Positions 1-6,734 of a DNA stretch of 8,441 nt are shown here, in pieces. The notes beneath the pieces are model-generated. The model saw only the letters and a program-made list of their open reading frames with translations, was not told the origin of the DNA and ran no database searches. Source of the stretch: Chloroflexia bacterium (GTDB lineage Bacteria; Chloroflexota; Chloroflexia; Thermomicrobiales; UBA6265); assembly GCA_013696525.1 (NCBI GenBank), contig JACCYK010000315.1:1-8441 (forward strand), given 5' to 3'. A program made the position numbers and the translations under genes. Position 1 is the stretch's first letter, and each line of letters starts with the position of its first letter.

Positions 1-544
1 CTATGGGCACGGCCTCTCGATTACGTTGCGGCGCGTCGCGGCCCAGCCTTCAGGCGCCACCGTGTTCGGCTACTACGTCACCGATCCGGAACGGTATGGC
101 GTGATCGAATTCGATGCCGCGGGCACGGTGGTGGGGTTGGAAGAGAAACCGGTCCGTCCCAAATCGCACTTCGCCGTCACCGGTCTCTATTTCTACGACA
201 ACCAGGTCCTCGACATCGCCCGCGATCTGATGCCTTCGGCGCGGGGCGAGTACGAGATCACCGACGTCAACCTGGAATACTTGCGCCGGGGGCAACTCAA
301 GGTGGAGCTGCTGGGGCGAGGCACGGCGTGGCTGGACACCGGAACACACGAGTCGCTGTTTCAAGCCGCCAACTTCGTGCACATCATCGAACAGCGGCAG
401 GGACTCAAGATCGCGTGCCTCGAAGAAGTCGCTTTCCGCATGGGCTTTATTGACGCCGAGGCTCTCGAACGACTCGCCGTGCCGCTCAGGAACGCGTACG
501 GCGACTACCTGATGGGGCTTTTAGAGAAGGAACGAACGACATGA
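1..544 (+). CDS. rfbA: Glucose-1-phosphate thymidylyltransferase, C-terminal part (5' end outside the window)
   Basis: This is the C-terminal 180 residues of the enzyme that joins dTTP and glucose-1-phosphate to give dTDP-glucose, the first step of dTDP-L-rhamnose synthesis in the cytoplasm. The frame is open from base 2 and begins YGHGLS, a segment internal to RfbA, so the ATG-like codon at 26 is not the real start. Visible family motifs are ATVFGYYV, DPERYGVIEFD, EEKPVRPKS, AVTGLYFYD, GEYEITDVN and WLDTGTHES; the Asp of the last motif is a known metal and substrate-site residue in RfbA. The C-terminal helical extension EQRQGLKIACLEE and FRMGFIDAE is the dimer/allosteric region of the long RfbA class. 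The N-terminal nucleotide-binding GxGxRL segment lies upstream. Its stop TGA (542-544) overlaps the ATG of rfbC, so the two are translationally coupled in one operon. Confidence 0.96.
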   Translation, partial: YGHGLSITLRRVAAQPSGATVFGYYVTDPERYGVIEFDAAGTVVGLEEKPVRPKSHFAVTGLYFYDNQVLDIARDLMPSARGEYEITDVNLEYLRRGQLKVELLGRGTAWLDTGTHESLFQAANFVHIIEQRQGLKIACLEEVAFRMGFIDAEALERLAVPLRNAYGDYLMGLLEKERTT

Positions 545-1128
545 ACATTCTGGAAACGCCACTGCCCGGCGTGCTCGTCATCGAGCCCAAGGTGTTCGGG
601 GATTCGCGCGGATTTTTTGTCGAGACGTGGCAAGCCGAGCGCTACGCGGCGGCAGGGCTGCCGCTGTTCGTGCAGGACAATCTCTCGCTGTCCGCGAAGG
701 GCGTCTTGCGTGGGCTACACTATCAGGAACCTGACGCCCAGGGCAAACTCGTGCAGGTCCTGCAGGGCGAAGTCTTTGACGTGGCGGTGGACATCCGGGT
801 TGGTTCAGAGACCTTCGGCAAGTGGCACGGCGTAACATTGTCGTCCGAAAACAAACGTCAATTCTATGTGCCCGCCGGATTCGCGCATGGCTTCGTCGTC
901 ACCAGCGATACCGCGCTCTTTGCCTACAAGTGCACGGAACTCTACCGCCCGCAATCCGACCACAGCGTCGGGTGGGACGATCCGGACATTGGCATTTCCT
1001 GGCCAGTCGATGAGCCGGTGCTGTCCGCCAAAGATACCGAGGCGCCACATTTGGCCGAGATCTCTCACGACGAGCTACCGACGATCGAGCGGTATCCGGA
1101 TTCGCGCCCATCCAACCGGATTTCGTAG
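541..1128 (+). CDS. rfbC: dTDP-4-dehydrorhamnose 3,5-epimerase
   Basis: A complete 195-residue cupin-fold enzyme that epimerises C3 and C5 of dTDP-4-keto-6-deoxyglucose, the third step to dTDP-L-rhamnose. Motifs in order are DSRGFFVETW (21-30), QDNLSLSAKGVLRGLHYQ (45-62), GKLVQVLQGEVFDVAVDIR (68-86), FYVPAGFAHGF (108-118), YKCTELY (129-135) and WDDPDIGISWP (145-155). His60 in RGLHYQ matches the catalytic base of the family, Tyr129/Tyr135 match the conserved tyrosine pair, and Asp165 of LSAKD is the likely partner of the His. These residue matches are by family knowledge, not alignment. The start is fixed by the ATGA overlap with rfbA and an AGAAGGA ribosome site at about 525-531. Length is slightly above the usual 180-185, with a polar tail after ERYPDS. 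rfbB and rfbD are not in the window. Confidence 0.97.
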   Translation: MNILETPLPGVLVIEPKVFGDSRGFFVETWQAERYAAAGLPLFVQDNLSLSAKGVLRGLHYQEPDAQGKLVQVLQGEVFDVAVDIRVGSETFGKWHGVTLSSENKRQFYVPAGFAHGFVVTSDTALFAYKCTELYRPQSDHSVGWDDPDIGISWPVDEPVLSAKDTEAPHLAEISHDELPTIERYPDSRPSNRIS

Positions 1129-1186
1129 GGGCGGACCGCCGGTCGCATACTGGATCTCACCGGTCAACACGCAGGTGTGTCCGCCC
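1129..1186. repeat. Inverted repeat immediately after the rfbC stop
   Basis: GGGCGGAC at 1129-1136 is matched perfectly by its reverse complement GTCCGCCC at 1179-1186, with 42 bases between. The left arm starts on the base after the rfbC stop codon. The arms are GC-rich and no T-run follows, so a classical intrinsic terminator is not shown. The sequence style (GTAGGGGCGGAC...GTCCGCCC) resembles dispersed GC-rich intergenic repeats of environmental bacteria. It could help end transcription from rfbAC or be a remnant repeat; only the inverted repeat itself is seen. Confidence 0.4.
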
Positions 1187-1222
1187 GCAACCCGGCGGGG
1201 GTCACGTCGGGCGCCACAGCCG

Positions 1223-1314
1223 GTCACCCCGAGCGTAGTCGAGGGGTCTCCCGCCGCTGCGGCCCGAGATCCGGCGACATCGAAGAGAGATGTCTCGACT
1301 TCGCTCGACATGAC
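1223..1314. repeat. Paired intergenic palindromic repeat (two 30-bp arms in inverted orientation)
   Basis: The arm at 1223-1252 and the reverse complement of 1285-1314 agree at 22 of 30 positions and share the core CGAGCGNAGTCGAG. The differences are not random: where the left arm has CCC before the core and GGG after it, the other arm (read in the same sense) has TGT before and ACA after. Each arm can therefore fold on itself as a bulged hairpin (NNN-CGA-loop-TCG-AG-NNN), with pairing preserved although the bases changed. The unit resembles the dispersed repeat (GTCATCCTGAGCGAAGTCGAAGGAT type) common between genes in many bacteria, which is often mistranslated as HPERSRG- or VEGS-type peptides. 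It lies between the convergent rfbC and the glycosyltransferase gene, where a bidirectional terminator or REP-like role would fit. A 32-base spacer separates the arms. Confidence 0.75.
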
Positions 1315-1355
1315 GAGAACGCCGTCCTCCCGCAGGCAATCGTACCCTTGCTGCG

Positions 1356-2861
1356 TCAGGACGCGGCTGACTCGTCATTCTTCCGGGCGAGGATGACATT
1401 ATGCGCGCAGAACCGGTTCAGTATCGGAGTCTTCTCGACGATGCGTTCCAGGTGGGCAACCGTGCCGGTCAGGAACCTCGGCGTGAAGTCCGGCATCATC
1501 CCCAACGGCTTCGCCTCCAAAGGCGTAGCGCCTCCGGCCGCCAGGCCGTCGAGGATTTCCTGTTCCGGGATCAGCCGCTCCGCGCCGGTGTCCTGCGGCA
1601 CGCGCTTCATCAGGATCGGCCAGTACGGGTTGTGCGGATTGTGATCCCACACCAGCACGTGCCCACCCGGCCTGGTCACCCGGCACATCTCGACCAGGGT
1701 GTGGTGGACATCCTTCGGCTCGGCGATGTGATGCATCACCGCCATGCAGTAGGTGAAATCGAACGCGCCGTCGTCGAATGGCAGGCTTTGCCCCGGGGCG
1801 TGAACCGCCTTGAGCCGGAGATCCCGCGCTTTCATGCGATCCAGCATGGCGGCGAACGGGTCGGCCCCGGTGACGTCATAACCCTCGTGAAGGAGACGTT
1901 CGGCGAGGATGCCGGTGCCACAACCAACGTCCAGGATCTTGCTGCCGGTGGGGACGTGCTCGCGAATAAATGCCGTTCGCTTGTTTATGTAATGTTCCAC
2001 CACGTGAACGGGCAGACTCTCATCATAGGCATCGGCCACGGCGTCGAAATCGGTTTGCCCGTGCAGGCCAGTCGTATTCGCGCGTGACGCGCCCGTTTCG
2101 CCCTCGGCGCCCGGCCGATCGAGGCTGCGCGGGAGCGCCTTCCTCCGGCCACCGCGCGCGACGCGAAGCCGGAACATGAGGATGTAGCCGATCATCTGAA
2201 ATCCAAGCCTGATGGCCTTGCCGAGATCGCCCGTCACCGAGGAGTGGCCAACGCGTGGCAGATAGTTGACCGGAACCTCGACCACGCGCGCGCCAGAGGT
2301 GATCACGAGCAACATGAGTTCCGGGCCGAAGTGACTGCCACCGACCGAGAACCTTGGCTGAATCTTCTCCAGCGTTTCGCGGGTCAGGAGCCGGTACGTG
2401 CACCCGACATCGCTCAGGTGGCTGGTGTTGAACAGGACTTCCACCAATTTGGCGACCGCCCAATTCCCCCATTTGAGGAACAGCCCCATATTGGCGCCGC
2501 TCCAGATCATCTCGCGTGTGGTCCGCGTTCCGAAGACGGCGTCACAATCGTCGGCGTAGGTGAGGAGCTTGATCGCGTCCCTCGGCAGGAAGGTGCCATC
2601 GGGCTCGGCGAGGATCAGGAGATCACCAGTCGCTTCGGCGAGGCCACGTTGGTAGGCATGTCCGTAGCCCTGTTTCGATTCGAAGACCTGGTGCGCGGCG
2701 GTCTCGTCGACCTCCTCTTTGGTGCCCGGCTGGGCATTGTTGTTGACGACAAGCACTTCATCGACCACCCCGGTGGCGAAGAAGCCGTCGATGACTTCAC
2801 GAATGGAGTCCCTTTCGGCATAGGTTCCGAGCACGACCGATACGGTTCGCCCATTCCACAT
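1356..2861 (-). CDS. Family 2 glycosyltransferase fused to a class I SAM-dependent methyltransferase
   Basis: A 501-residue two-domain cytoplasmic protein. Residues 1-235 are a GT2 domain of the DPM1-like type: VSVVLGTYAERDS (7-19), VLVVNNNA (36-43), AEPDGTF (85-91, in the position of the metal-binding DxD), FGTRTT (110-115), SDVGCTYRLLT (150-160) and the hydrophobic GFQMIGYILMFRL (220-232). A charged linker (about 233-270) leads to a methyltransferase: FDAVADAYDES (272-282), motif I ILDVGCGTGILAE (309-321), acidic TGADP (331-335), FDFTYCMAVMHHI (367-379) and the VTRPGGHVLV motif (395-404). The start was chosen at the ATG at 2861 because GT2 homology begins there and GGGAAGGGA lies about 8 bases upstream. 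The open frame runs 110 residues further but that stretch is unlike protein and overlaps yfhO. It probably transfers and methylates a sugar on a lipid-linked or surface glycan; sugar and acceptor cannot be told. It sits 116 bp downstream of the yfhO-like gene on the same strand. Confidence 0.9.
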   Translation of the reverse strand: MWNGRTVSVVLGTYAERDSIREVIDGFFATGVVDEVLVVNNNAQPGTKEEVDETAAHQVFESKQGYGHAYQRGLAEATGDLLILAEPDGTFLPRDAIKLLTYADDCDAVFGTRTTREMIWSGANMGLFLKWGNWAVAKLVEVLFNTSHLSDVGCTYRLLTRETLEKIQPRFSVGGSHFGPELMLLVITSGARVVEVPVNYLPRVGHSSVTGDLGKAIRLGFQMIGYILMFRLRVARGGRRKALPRSLDRPGAEGETGASRANTTGLHGQTDFDAVADAYDESLPVHVVEHYINKRTAFIREHVPTGSKILDVGCGTGILAERLLHEGYDVTGADPFAAMLDRMKARDLRLKAVHAPGQSLPFDDGAFDFTYCMAVMHHIAEPKDVHHTLVEMCRVTRPGGHVLVWDHNPHNPYWPILMKRVPQDTGAERLIPEQEILDGLAAGGATPLEAKPLGMMPDFTPRFLTGTVAHLERIVEKTPILNRFCAHNVILARKNDESAAS

Positions 2862-2977
2862 GTGGCGGTTCCCTTCCCTGTTGATTGTTGCGGCGACCTG
2901 GGAACGCCGGGGGGTCCGGGTGAAGCTTCCCACCGGAGAAGATACATCGTCTGGGTATCCCCATCCATCCGGAATGG

Positions 2978-5437
2978 CTACCCCGCCGTCACCGGGATTG
3001 CCCATCTCCGTCGCGACACACGGGACCAGCCGGCGTAGCCAAGCATGGCGACCGCGCCGATGCCGCTGAGCCCGCTGATCCACAGGCCAAATCTGAGGGA
3101 AGCTGGATCGTAGCGAAGTTCGATCGTGTGCTCGCCGGGGCCAACGGGGATTCCGAGCAAGGCGTGGTCCGTTTGGAGCACGTCGGTCCACTCCCCATCG
3201 ACAGTTGCCTTCCAGCCCTCCGAGTAGACTTGACTGACGACGAGCAGCCCCTCGCCGGAATGGGAGACATCCAGCGTCATGCCGTCCGGCGACCAGTTTG
3301 AAACCGTCACCTGAGTTCCAGTTCCGTCAGCCGGGGCGGAGATGGTCGGGAGATCGCCCTGGATGTAGGCAACCTCGGCGCCATCCACCTCCCCGTTCGC
3401 CAGTTGAGCCAGGCCCGCCTGCTCCTGGCCCGGCCGGATGTCGTAAACCATCCACGCCCGCGGTTGCACCGTGGGGCTCTCGTAAATGATGACATCCTCG
3501 TCCCGGTAGACCTCGGTCCGAATCTCTGCCAGGGCCCGGTGATCGTCGCGGTTCTCCGGGATGTTCCGGTCCACCACGATATAGCGGACGTTGAGCAGAT
3601 CGAGCAGCGGTGAGTTGACGCCAGTGTGGAGCAGATTCGCGTAGTGATAATCCTGCTCCCTACGGTTAAGGGCATGGATGAACTCCTGGTAGACCAGGGG
3701 TTGCAGGGGGTTGTAGCCCTGCGTCGTCTCGAGGCCGAGCCGCATGGCCCGGGAGTTCTGGAGGATCGCCACCATCGCCGGCTCAAGCCGGCGGTTCGGA
3801 TAGGTTTGCAGGATCGTATCCGGGTGGTACATCCCGCCGTACGCGATGAACCGGAAGGGAGGCTGAGTCTCCCGTTGCCGCTGAAGGAACTCCCCGGCGC
3901 CGCCAGGATCGTTGCGCCGGAGCGACTCGTGAATGAGGGCTTGCATCCAGCGATCGTTCCCCCAAATCACGAGTTCACCCGGCGGCGGGTCATCCTGCCT
4001 GAGCACCCGTACGAGGTCGAGGCCGTTGGGCAGCAGGAACGTTAATGCGACAAGTGCCACGGTCGCGCCCTGAACAATGCGCTGCCGCAAGACGCGATCG
4101 AGCCCTGGGGGCATTGCCATGATGACGAGCACCGCTATGGTCGCGAGAATTGCGGTGGTCCATAGCCACAGTCCGCCTTCGAGGTCTCCCGCCCGGTTCA
4201 CATACCAGGCGGCGAACGCGACAACCGCCAACGGGGCAATCGCGATCAGCCACTTGCCGCGCATCGATGGCAGGCGCGGGAGCTCGTTCACGGCCGCGCC
4301 CGCCAGCATCGCGGGGATGAACGGGTAGATCCAAAAGACGCGGCCGGGACTATGGGTATGGATATTCTCGTAAAGCGGCAGGAGATAGAAGAAGTCCGCG
4401 ATGATTGGCACACCCATCGCCAAGGCCGGGATCACCACGGCTACGACCGCGAAAAAGGGGATGACCGAGCGTCGCCGGCTCAGGAACATGGCCAGCACCA
4501 TCAGGACGAGGACGATCCCCCAGACAGACGTCCCCCTGAAGGCCACTGCATCCGACGCCATGATGGTCCTGAGTGCGGACGCAATGGTATGAAGTGGATA
4601 GTCGCTCGACCCCGGGGTGTTCTCATACGTACCGCCCGCATTGTTCGACTCCGCGTTCGCCGCCAGGCGAGGCAGGATTCCCGCGGCCCCCAGGAGCAAC
4701 CCAACGATCAGCACCGCCGGTCCGGTTGTAAGCAGCTGGGCAAACCGCTCCTTCATGGTCCAGGCCGGGTCGGGCGGGGTGATCAGCGTCCTGAAGACAA
4801 CCCACGCGGCGACAAGAATGAGCGCATTGATCACGCCCTGACCGAGCCACGCCGCGAAAAACTGGCTGATGGCGAACCCACCAAGGGTCCACGCCGCCAG
4901 CCGGGTGGGCCACCTCTTCGCCCTGAGCGCTAGCTCGACGCCCAGGAATGCCAACGGGATGAACGCCGTCATCTTGGTGCCGACCGTGCAGCAATCCGTC
5001 TGGCCGAACAGGAACGGACCGAACTCGAACGCGACCGCCGACAAGAGTGCCGCGCGCACGCTGTATCCGATCAGCCGGGCGAGCGCATAGGTGGTCGTGC
5101 CGGCCAAGACAAGCAAGAGCAGGATCATGAGTTTGTAGGCGACGGTCACCTCGAAGAAGGGAAAGACGAGCATCGCCGGCACGTACATCCAGCCCGATTC
5201 CGGATCGCCCGCAAACGGCGCCCCACTGAAGATGTACGGGTTCAGCGCCGGGATATCGAGGGCACCGAGGCGATCGCCGAGCGCGCCCAGCCACGGCAGA
5301 AAGAATGTCAGGAGGTCGTGACGCGCCAGCCAGTTGTCGAAGACCCAGACGCGCCACATCACGATGATGGTCAGGCACAGCAGCACAATGATCGCGATCG
5401 CATCGGGATTGCGCCATCGCGGCACGGGCGATGCCAT
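2978..5437 (-). CDS. YfhO-family large membrane protein (GT-C-like)
   Basis: An 819-residue integral membrane protein of the YfhO family, linked in Gram-positives to glycosylation of lipoteichoic acid and in general to polyprenol-sugar-dependent transfer outside the membrane. TM1 is about 12-34, followed by the first outer loop with RHDLLTFFLPWL (39-50) and NPYIFSGAPFAGDPESGW (66-83), the acidic GT-C-like loop. About ten further hydrophobic segments run to about residue 470. A large soluble domain (about 480-780) holds GYNPLQ (574-579), LLNVRYIVVD (614-623) and the typical C-terminal SEGWKATVDG (739-748), and a last TM lies at about 784-804. The start ATG at 5437 follows GAGAAGGTGGCG, a good ribosome site, and the first TM begins twelve residues in. 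The frame stays open 95 codons upstream, but that stretch has no domain features. It is likely co-transcribed with the glycosyltransferase-methyltransferase gene downstream. Confidence 0.9.
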   Translation of the reverse strand: MASPVPRWRNPDAIAIIVLLCLTIIVMWRVWVFDNWLARHDLLTFFLPWLGALGDRLGALDIPALNPYIFSGAPFAGDPESGWMYVPAMLVFPFFEVTVAYKLMILLLLVLAGTTTYALARLIGYSVRAALLSAVAFEFGPFLFGQTDCCTVGTKMTAFIPLAFLGVELALRAKRWPTRLAAWTLGGFAISQFFAAWLGQGVINALILVAAWVVFRTLITPPDPAWTMKERFAQLLTTGPAVLIVGLLLGAAGILPRLAANAESNNAGGTYENTPGSSDYPLHTIASALRTIMASDAVAFRGTSVWGIVLVLMVLAMFLSRRRSVIPFFAVVAVVIPALAMGVPIIADFFYLLPLYENIHTHSPGRVFWIYPFIPAMLAGAAVNELPRLPSMRGKWLIAIAPLAVVAFAAWYVNRAGDLEGGLWLWTTAILATIAVLVIMAMPPGLDRVLRQRIVQGATVALVALTFLLPNGLDLVRVLRQDDPPPGELVIWGNDRWMQALIHESLRRNDPGGAGEFLQRQRETQPPFRFIAYGGMYHPDTILQTYPNRRLEPAMVAILQNSRAMRLGLETTQGYNPLQPLVYQEFIHALNRREQDYHYANLLHTGVNSPLLDLLNVRYIVVDRNIPENRDDHRALAEIRTEVYRDEDVIIYESPTVQPRAWMVYDIRPGQEQAGLAQLANGEVDGAEVAYIQGDLPTISAPADGTGTQVTVSNWSPDGMTLDVSHSGEGLLVVSQVYSEGWKATVDGEWTDVLQTDHALLGIPVGPGEHTIELRYDPASLRFGLWISGLSGIGAVAMLGYAGWSRVSRRRWAIPVTAG

Positions 5438-5851
5438 CGCCACCTTCTCTTCGGTCACCACGAGGCAAAATACTCCGATCGTTGGTGTTCGTCCGGCACG
5501 GCGCGCGATGCTCGCCCGTGCGTGCCCATCACATCCTTTGCCGCCGCTGCCAGCTCCCGTTTGCCCATTCGAAGATTGGTACGGCGGCACACCCAGGCAG
5601 AAAATGCCGATCTGCCATTCGGTGAGGCATCGCCCATCTTCTTCCTCCAGAATCGCCGCAGACCGGGCGACGAGATCTCCCGCAACTCCAAACGCATCCC
5701 ACTCTCCATTGTCCATCATCACCGGCGCCCACGTGCCCGGTTGAGAACCCAGCCAGCCGCTTCATGATTCCATACCAGGGAGTATCGGGCATCTCTTCAA
5801 GAATGAGGGTTTGGCCCTGGGAGTGACCTACTGCCAGCCTGAAACGCTCGC
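5438..5851. other. Gene-poor stretch upstream of the yfhO-like gene
   Basis: No convincing gene is seen on either strand. On the minus strand all three frames have open stretches of 80-115 codons here: 5529-5876, 5455-5709, and the 5438-5722 extension in frame with yfhO. None shows a known domain. Short protein-like segments such as GQTLILEEMPDTPWYG (near 5760-5830) and NGEWDAFGVAGDLVARSAA (near 5650-5710) lie in different frames, which could mean a decayed gene. The yfhO promoter and leader must lie within this stretch or just above it, but I find no clear -10/-35 pair. CCAGGG (5775-5780) can pair with CCCTGG (5815-5820). Confidence 0.4.
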
Positions 5852-6006
5852 CGTCCCATCGGGACGCGCCCGGCATTCATCCGGTTTCTGTATCGCACCG
5901 GATGAGTACCGGGCAGGTTGGACGCCTGGAACGAAGAGCGGAGCGACAGGCCAGCGCCCATCACTCCGCTCATCGTTGCTGTTCAGTTCCTCGAACCCAG
6001 GTGCGT
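5852..6006. other. Dense block of stable hairpins (possible structured RNA or folded DNA site)
   Basis: Three structures follow one another in 155 bases. (A) 5922-6006: CCTGG (5925-5929) pairs with CCAGG (5997-6001), extended by ACG/CGT, and encloses two hairpins. One has 14-base arms, 5930-5943 with 5964-5977, matching at 13 of 14 positions; the other is GTTC/GAAC at 5981-5984 and 5993-5996. This gives a three-way junction. (B) 5868-5914: GCCCGG pairs with CCGGGC and, after a 3x3 junction that can also partly pair, TCATCCGGT (5877-5885) pairs with ACCGGATGA (5897-5905) around an 11-base loop. (C) 5852-5866: CGTCCC, loop ATC, GGGACG. No T-run follows on either strand, so these are not simple terminators. 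Direction is unknown; read on the minus strand it would lie between the cupredoxin remnant and yfhO, about 415 bases before the yfhO start. I do not recognise any known riboswitch or RNA family. Confidence 0.45.
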
Positions 6007-6023
6007 AGGCGCCGGACCGGTCC

Positions 6024-6362
6024 TCATGAGTCTTCGGTGACGATCACCTTGGCGGCCATGCCCGTTCCATCCGGTCTCCCGTGCAGGATGCAGAGGTAGT
6101 CGAACTCGCCGGGCGTATCGAAGGTCAATTCGTAGTCCTCGATGCCGACAAATTCGGGCCCCATGAACCCGGAATTGTGGTATCCGGTGCCGCTGAACAC
6201 CTCGCCACCCTGAGGGAGCAGCGTCAGGTTGTTCTGGATGAACTTCGGTGGGCCGTCCGGCCGCGGATCGACGCCGGATGTAGCGGTCGGTGGCGCGCCC
6301 GGAGACCGTCCTCTTGTTCCTTGTTCAAGGTGTAGACCGTTGAGCGAAACCAAGGAGGTCAC
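6024..6362 (-). pseudogene. Cupredoxin (plastocyanin-like) remnant lacking its N-terminal half
   Basis: The last 70 or so residues clearly belong to a type 1 copper protein: GPPKFIQNNLTLLP, the GTGYHNSGFMG strand, YELTFDTPGEFDYLCILHG and a closing GMAAKVIVT. The Cys, His and Met copper ligands lie in LCILHGRPDGTGM. The first His ligand, normally in a PHTVTF-like segment about 60 residues earlier, the preceding beta strands and the export signal are absent. The frame upstream of about SPGAPPTATSG (near 6300) turns into sequence that overlaps the promoter and ribosome site of the divergent gene, and I find no HTV-like motif in the other frames. The only available start is a GTG at 6362 with no convincing ribosome site, so a functional exported copper protein is unlikely. 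The family usually carries electrons at the outer membrane face. Truncation by rearrangement at about 6300 is the inference. Confidence 0.7.
6352..6359 (+). promoter_or_regulatory. Strong ribosome binding site
   Basis: AAGGAGGT is a full anti-16S match. It is 5 bases before a GTG (6365) and 8 bases before an ATG (6368), either of which could start the membrane protein gene. It also marks this gene as live while the divergent cupredoxin fragment has no comparable signal. Confidence 0.8.
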
Positions 6363-6367
6363 CCGTG

Positions 6368-6730
6368 ATGATTGAAGCGCAGGAACTCGCGGACCTGATG
6401 GCGGAGCACGCTTGGTACATCTACGAGCTCTCCGTTCTCGGGCTATTTCTGTATCATATCGTGAACTTCTTCTTTCTGATCGACTCAGGCAGCAAGGGAT
6501 TCCTTGGGGCGTTGATTCACGAGGCGCTCTCCTACCTCGTTGTGCTAGCCGCGTTTGGTCTGCTCATTGAGGAAGAGCCGTACTGGGGCGTCGGCCCTGT
6601 GCTCTTGCTCGTGGTCCGGTTCGCGATCCACCCCCGGGCCAGTGGGATCGCCGTGCTGATCCTCACGATCATTCAGGGCGTAGCGAATTACGACACATTC
6701 ATGTCGCAAATTCGGGAATGGCTTCCTTAG
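6368..6730 (+). CDS. Small integral membrane protein of unknown function
   Basis: A 120-residue protein (121 if the GTG at 6365 is used) that I do not recognise. An amphipathic, acidic N-terminus (IEAQELADLMAEHAW) is followed by about four membrane segments: around 18-40 (aromatic-rich, LFLYHIVNFFFLI), 48-68 (LSYLVVLAAFGLLI), 74-88 (GVGPVLLLVVRFAI) and 94-108 (GIAVLILTIIQGV). Short polar loops separate them, including SGSKG and HPRASG, and the C-terminal tail ends in SQIREWLP. Charged residues are few inside the membrane spans. It starts from a full Shine-Dalgarno sequence and is divergent from the cupredoxin remnant. A 10-bp hairpin lies just after its stop. The four-helix layout resembles small DoxX/DUF-type membrane proteins only in a general way, and no function can be given. 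Confidence 0.75.
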   Translation: MIEAQELADLMAEHAWYIYELSVLGLFLYHIVNFFFLIDSGSKGFLGALIHEALSYLVVLAAFGLLIEEEPYWGVGPVLLLVVRFAIHPRASGIAVLILTIIQGVANYDTFMSQIREWLP

Positions 6731-6734
6731 CAAG

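Noticed and set aside
866..1644. Several overlapping open frames across the rfbC end and the following gap
   Set aside because: They contain peptides of the HPERSRG and VEGS type produced by translating the palindromic repeat, overlap rfbC in the wrong frame, and have no domains.
1401..3038. Long + strand frames opposite the glycosyltransferase-methyltransferase gene
   Set aside because: They are antisense shadows in GC-rich DNA; the minus frame carries all the recognised motifs.
2862..3191. 110-residue N-terminal extension of the glycosyltransferase frame
   Set aside because: It overlaps the 3' end of the yfhO-like gene, is arginine/proline-rich without protein character, and a good ribosome site plus the GT2 homology begin at 2861.
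4352..5468. Long frames on both strands within the yfhO-like gene
   Set aside because: They are shadows with arginine- and proline-rich composition; the yfhO frame alone has membrane helices and family motifs.
5925..5985. Integron attC site or IS200/IS605 end
   Set aside because: The imperfect palindrome is suggestive, but the RYYYAAC/GTTRRRY core sites are missing and no integrase or transposase is in the window.
5978..6001. tRNA T-arm-like GGGTTCGAGGAAC on the minus strand
   Set aside because: There is no acceptor stem, anticodon arm or D-arm around it; the pairing fits the local three-way junction instead.
5580..6010. T-box leader on the minus strand
   Set aside because: The start AACGATGAGCGGAGTGA and a GGGTGTGCCGCCG near 5585 recall T-box parts, but the invariant TGGN/ACCGCG element is absent and the downstream gene is not amino-acid related.
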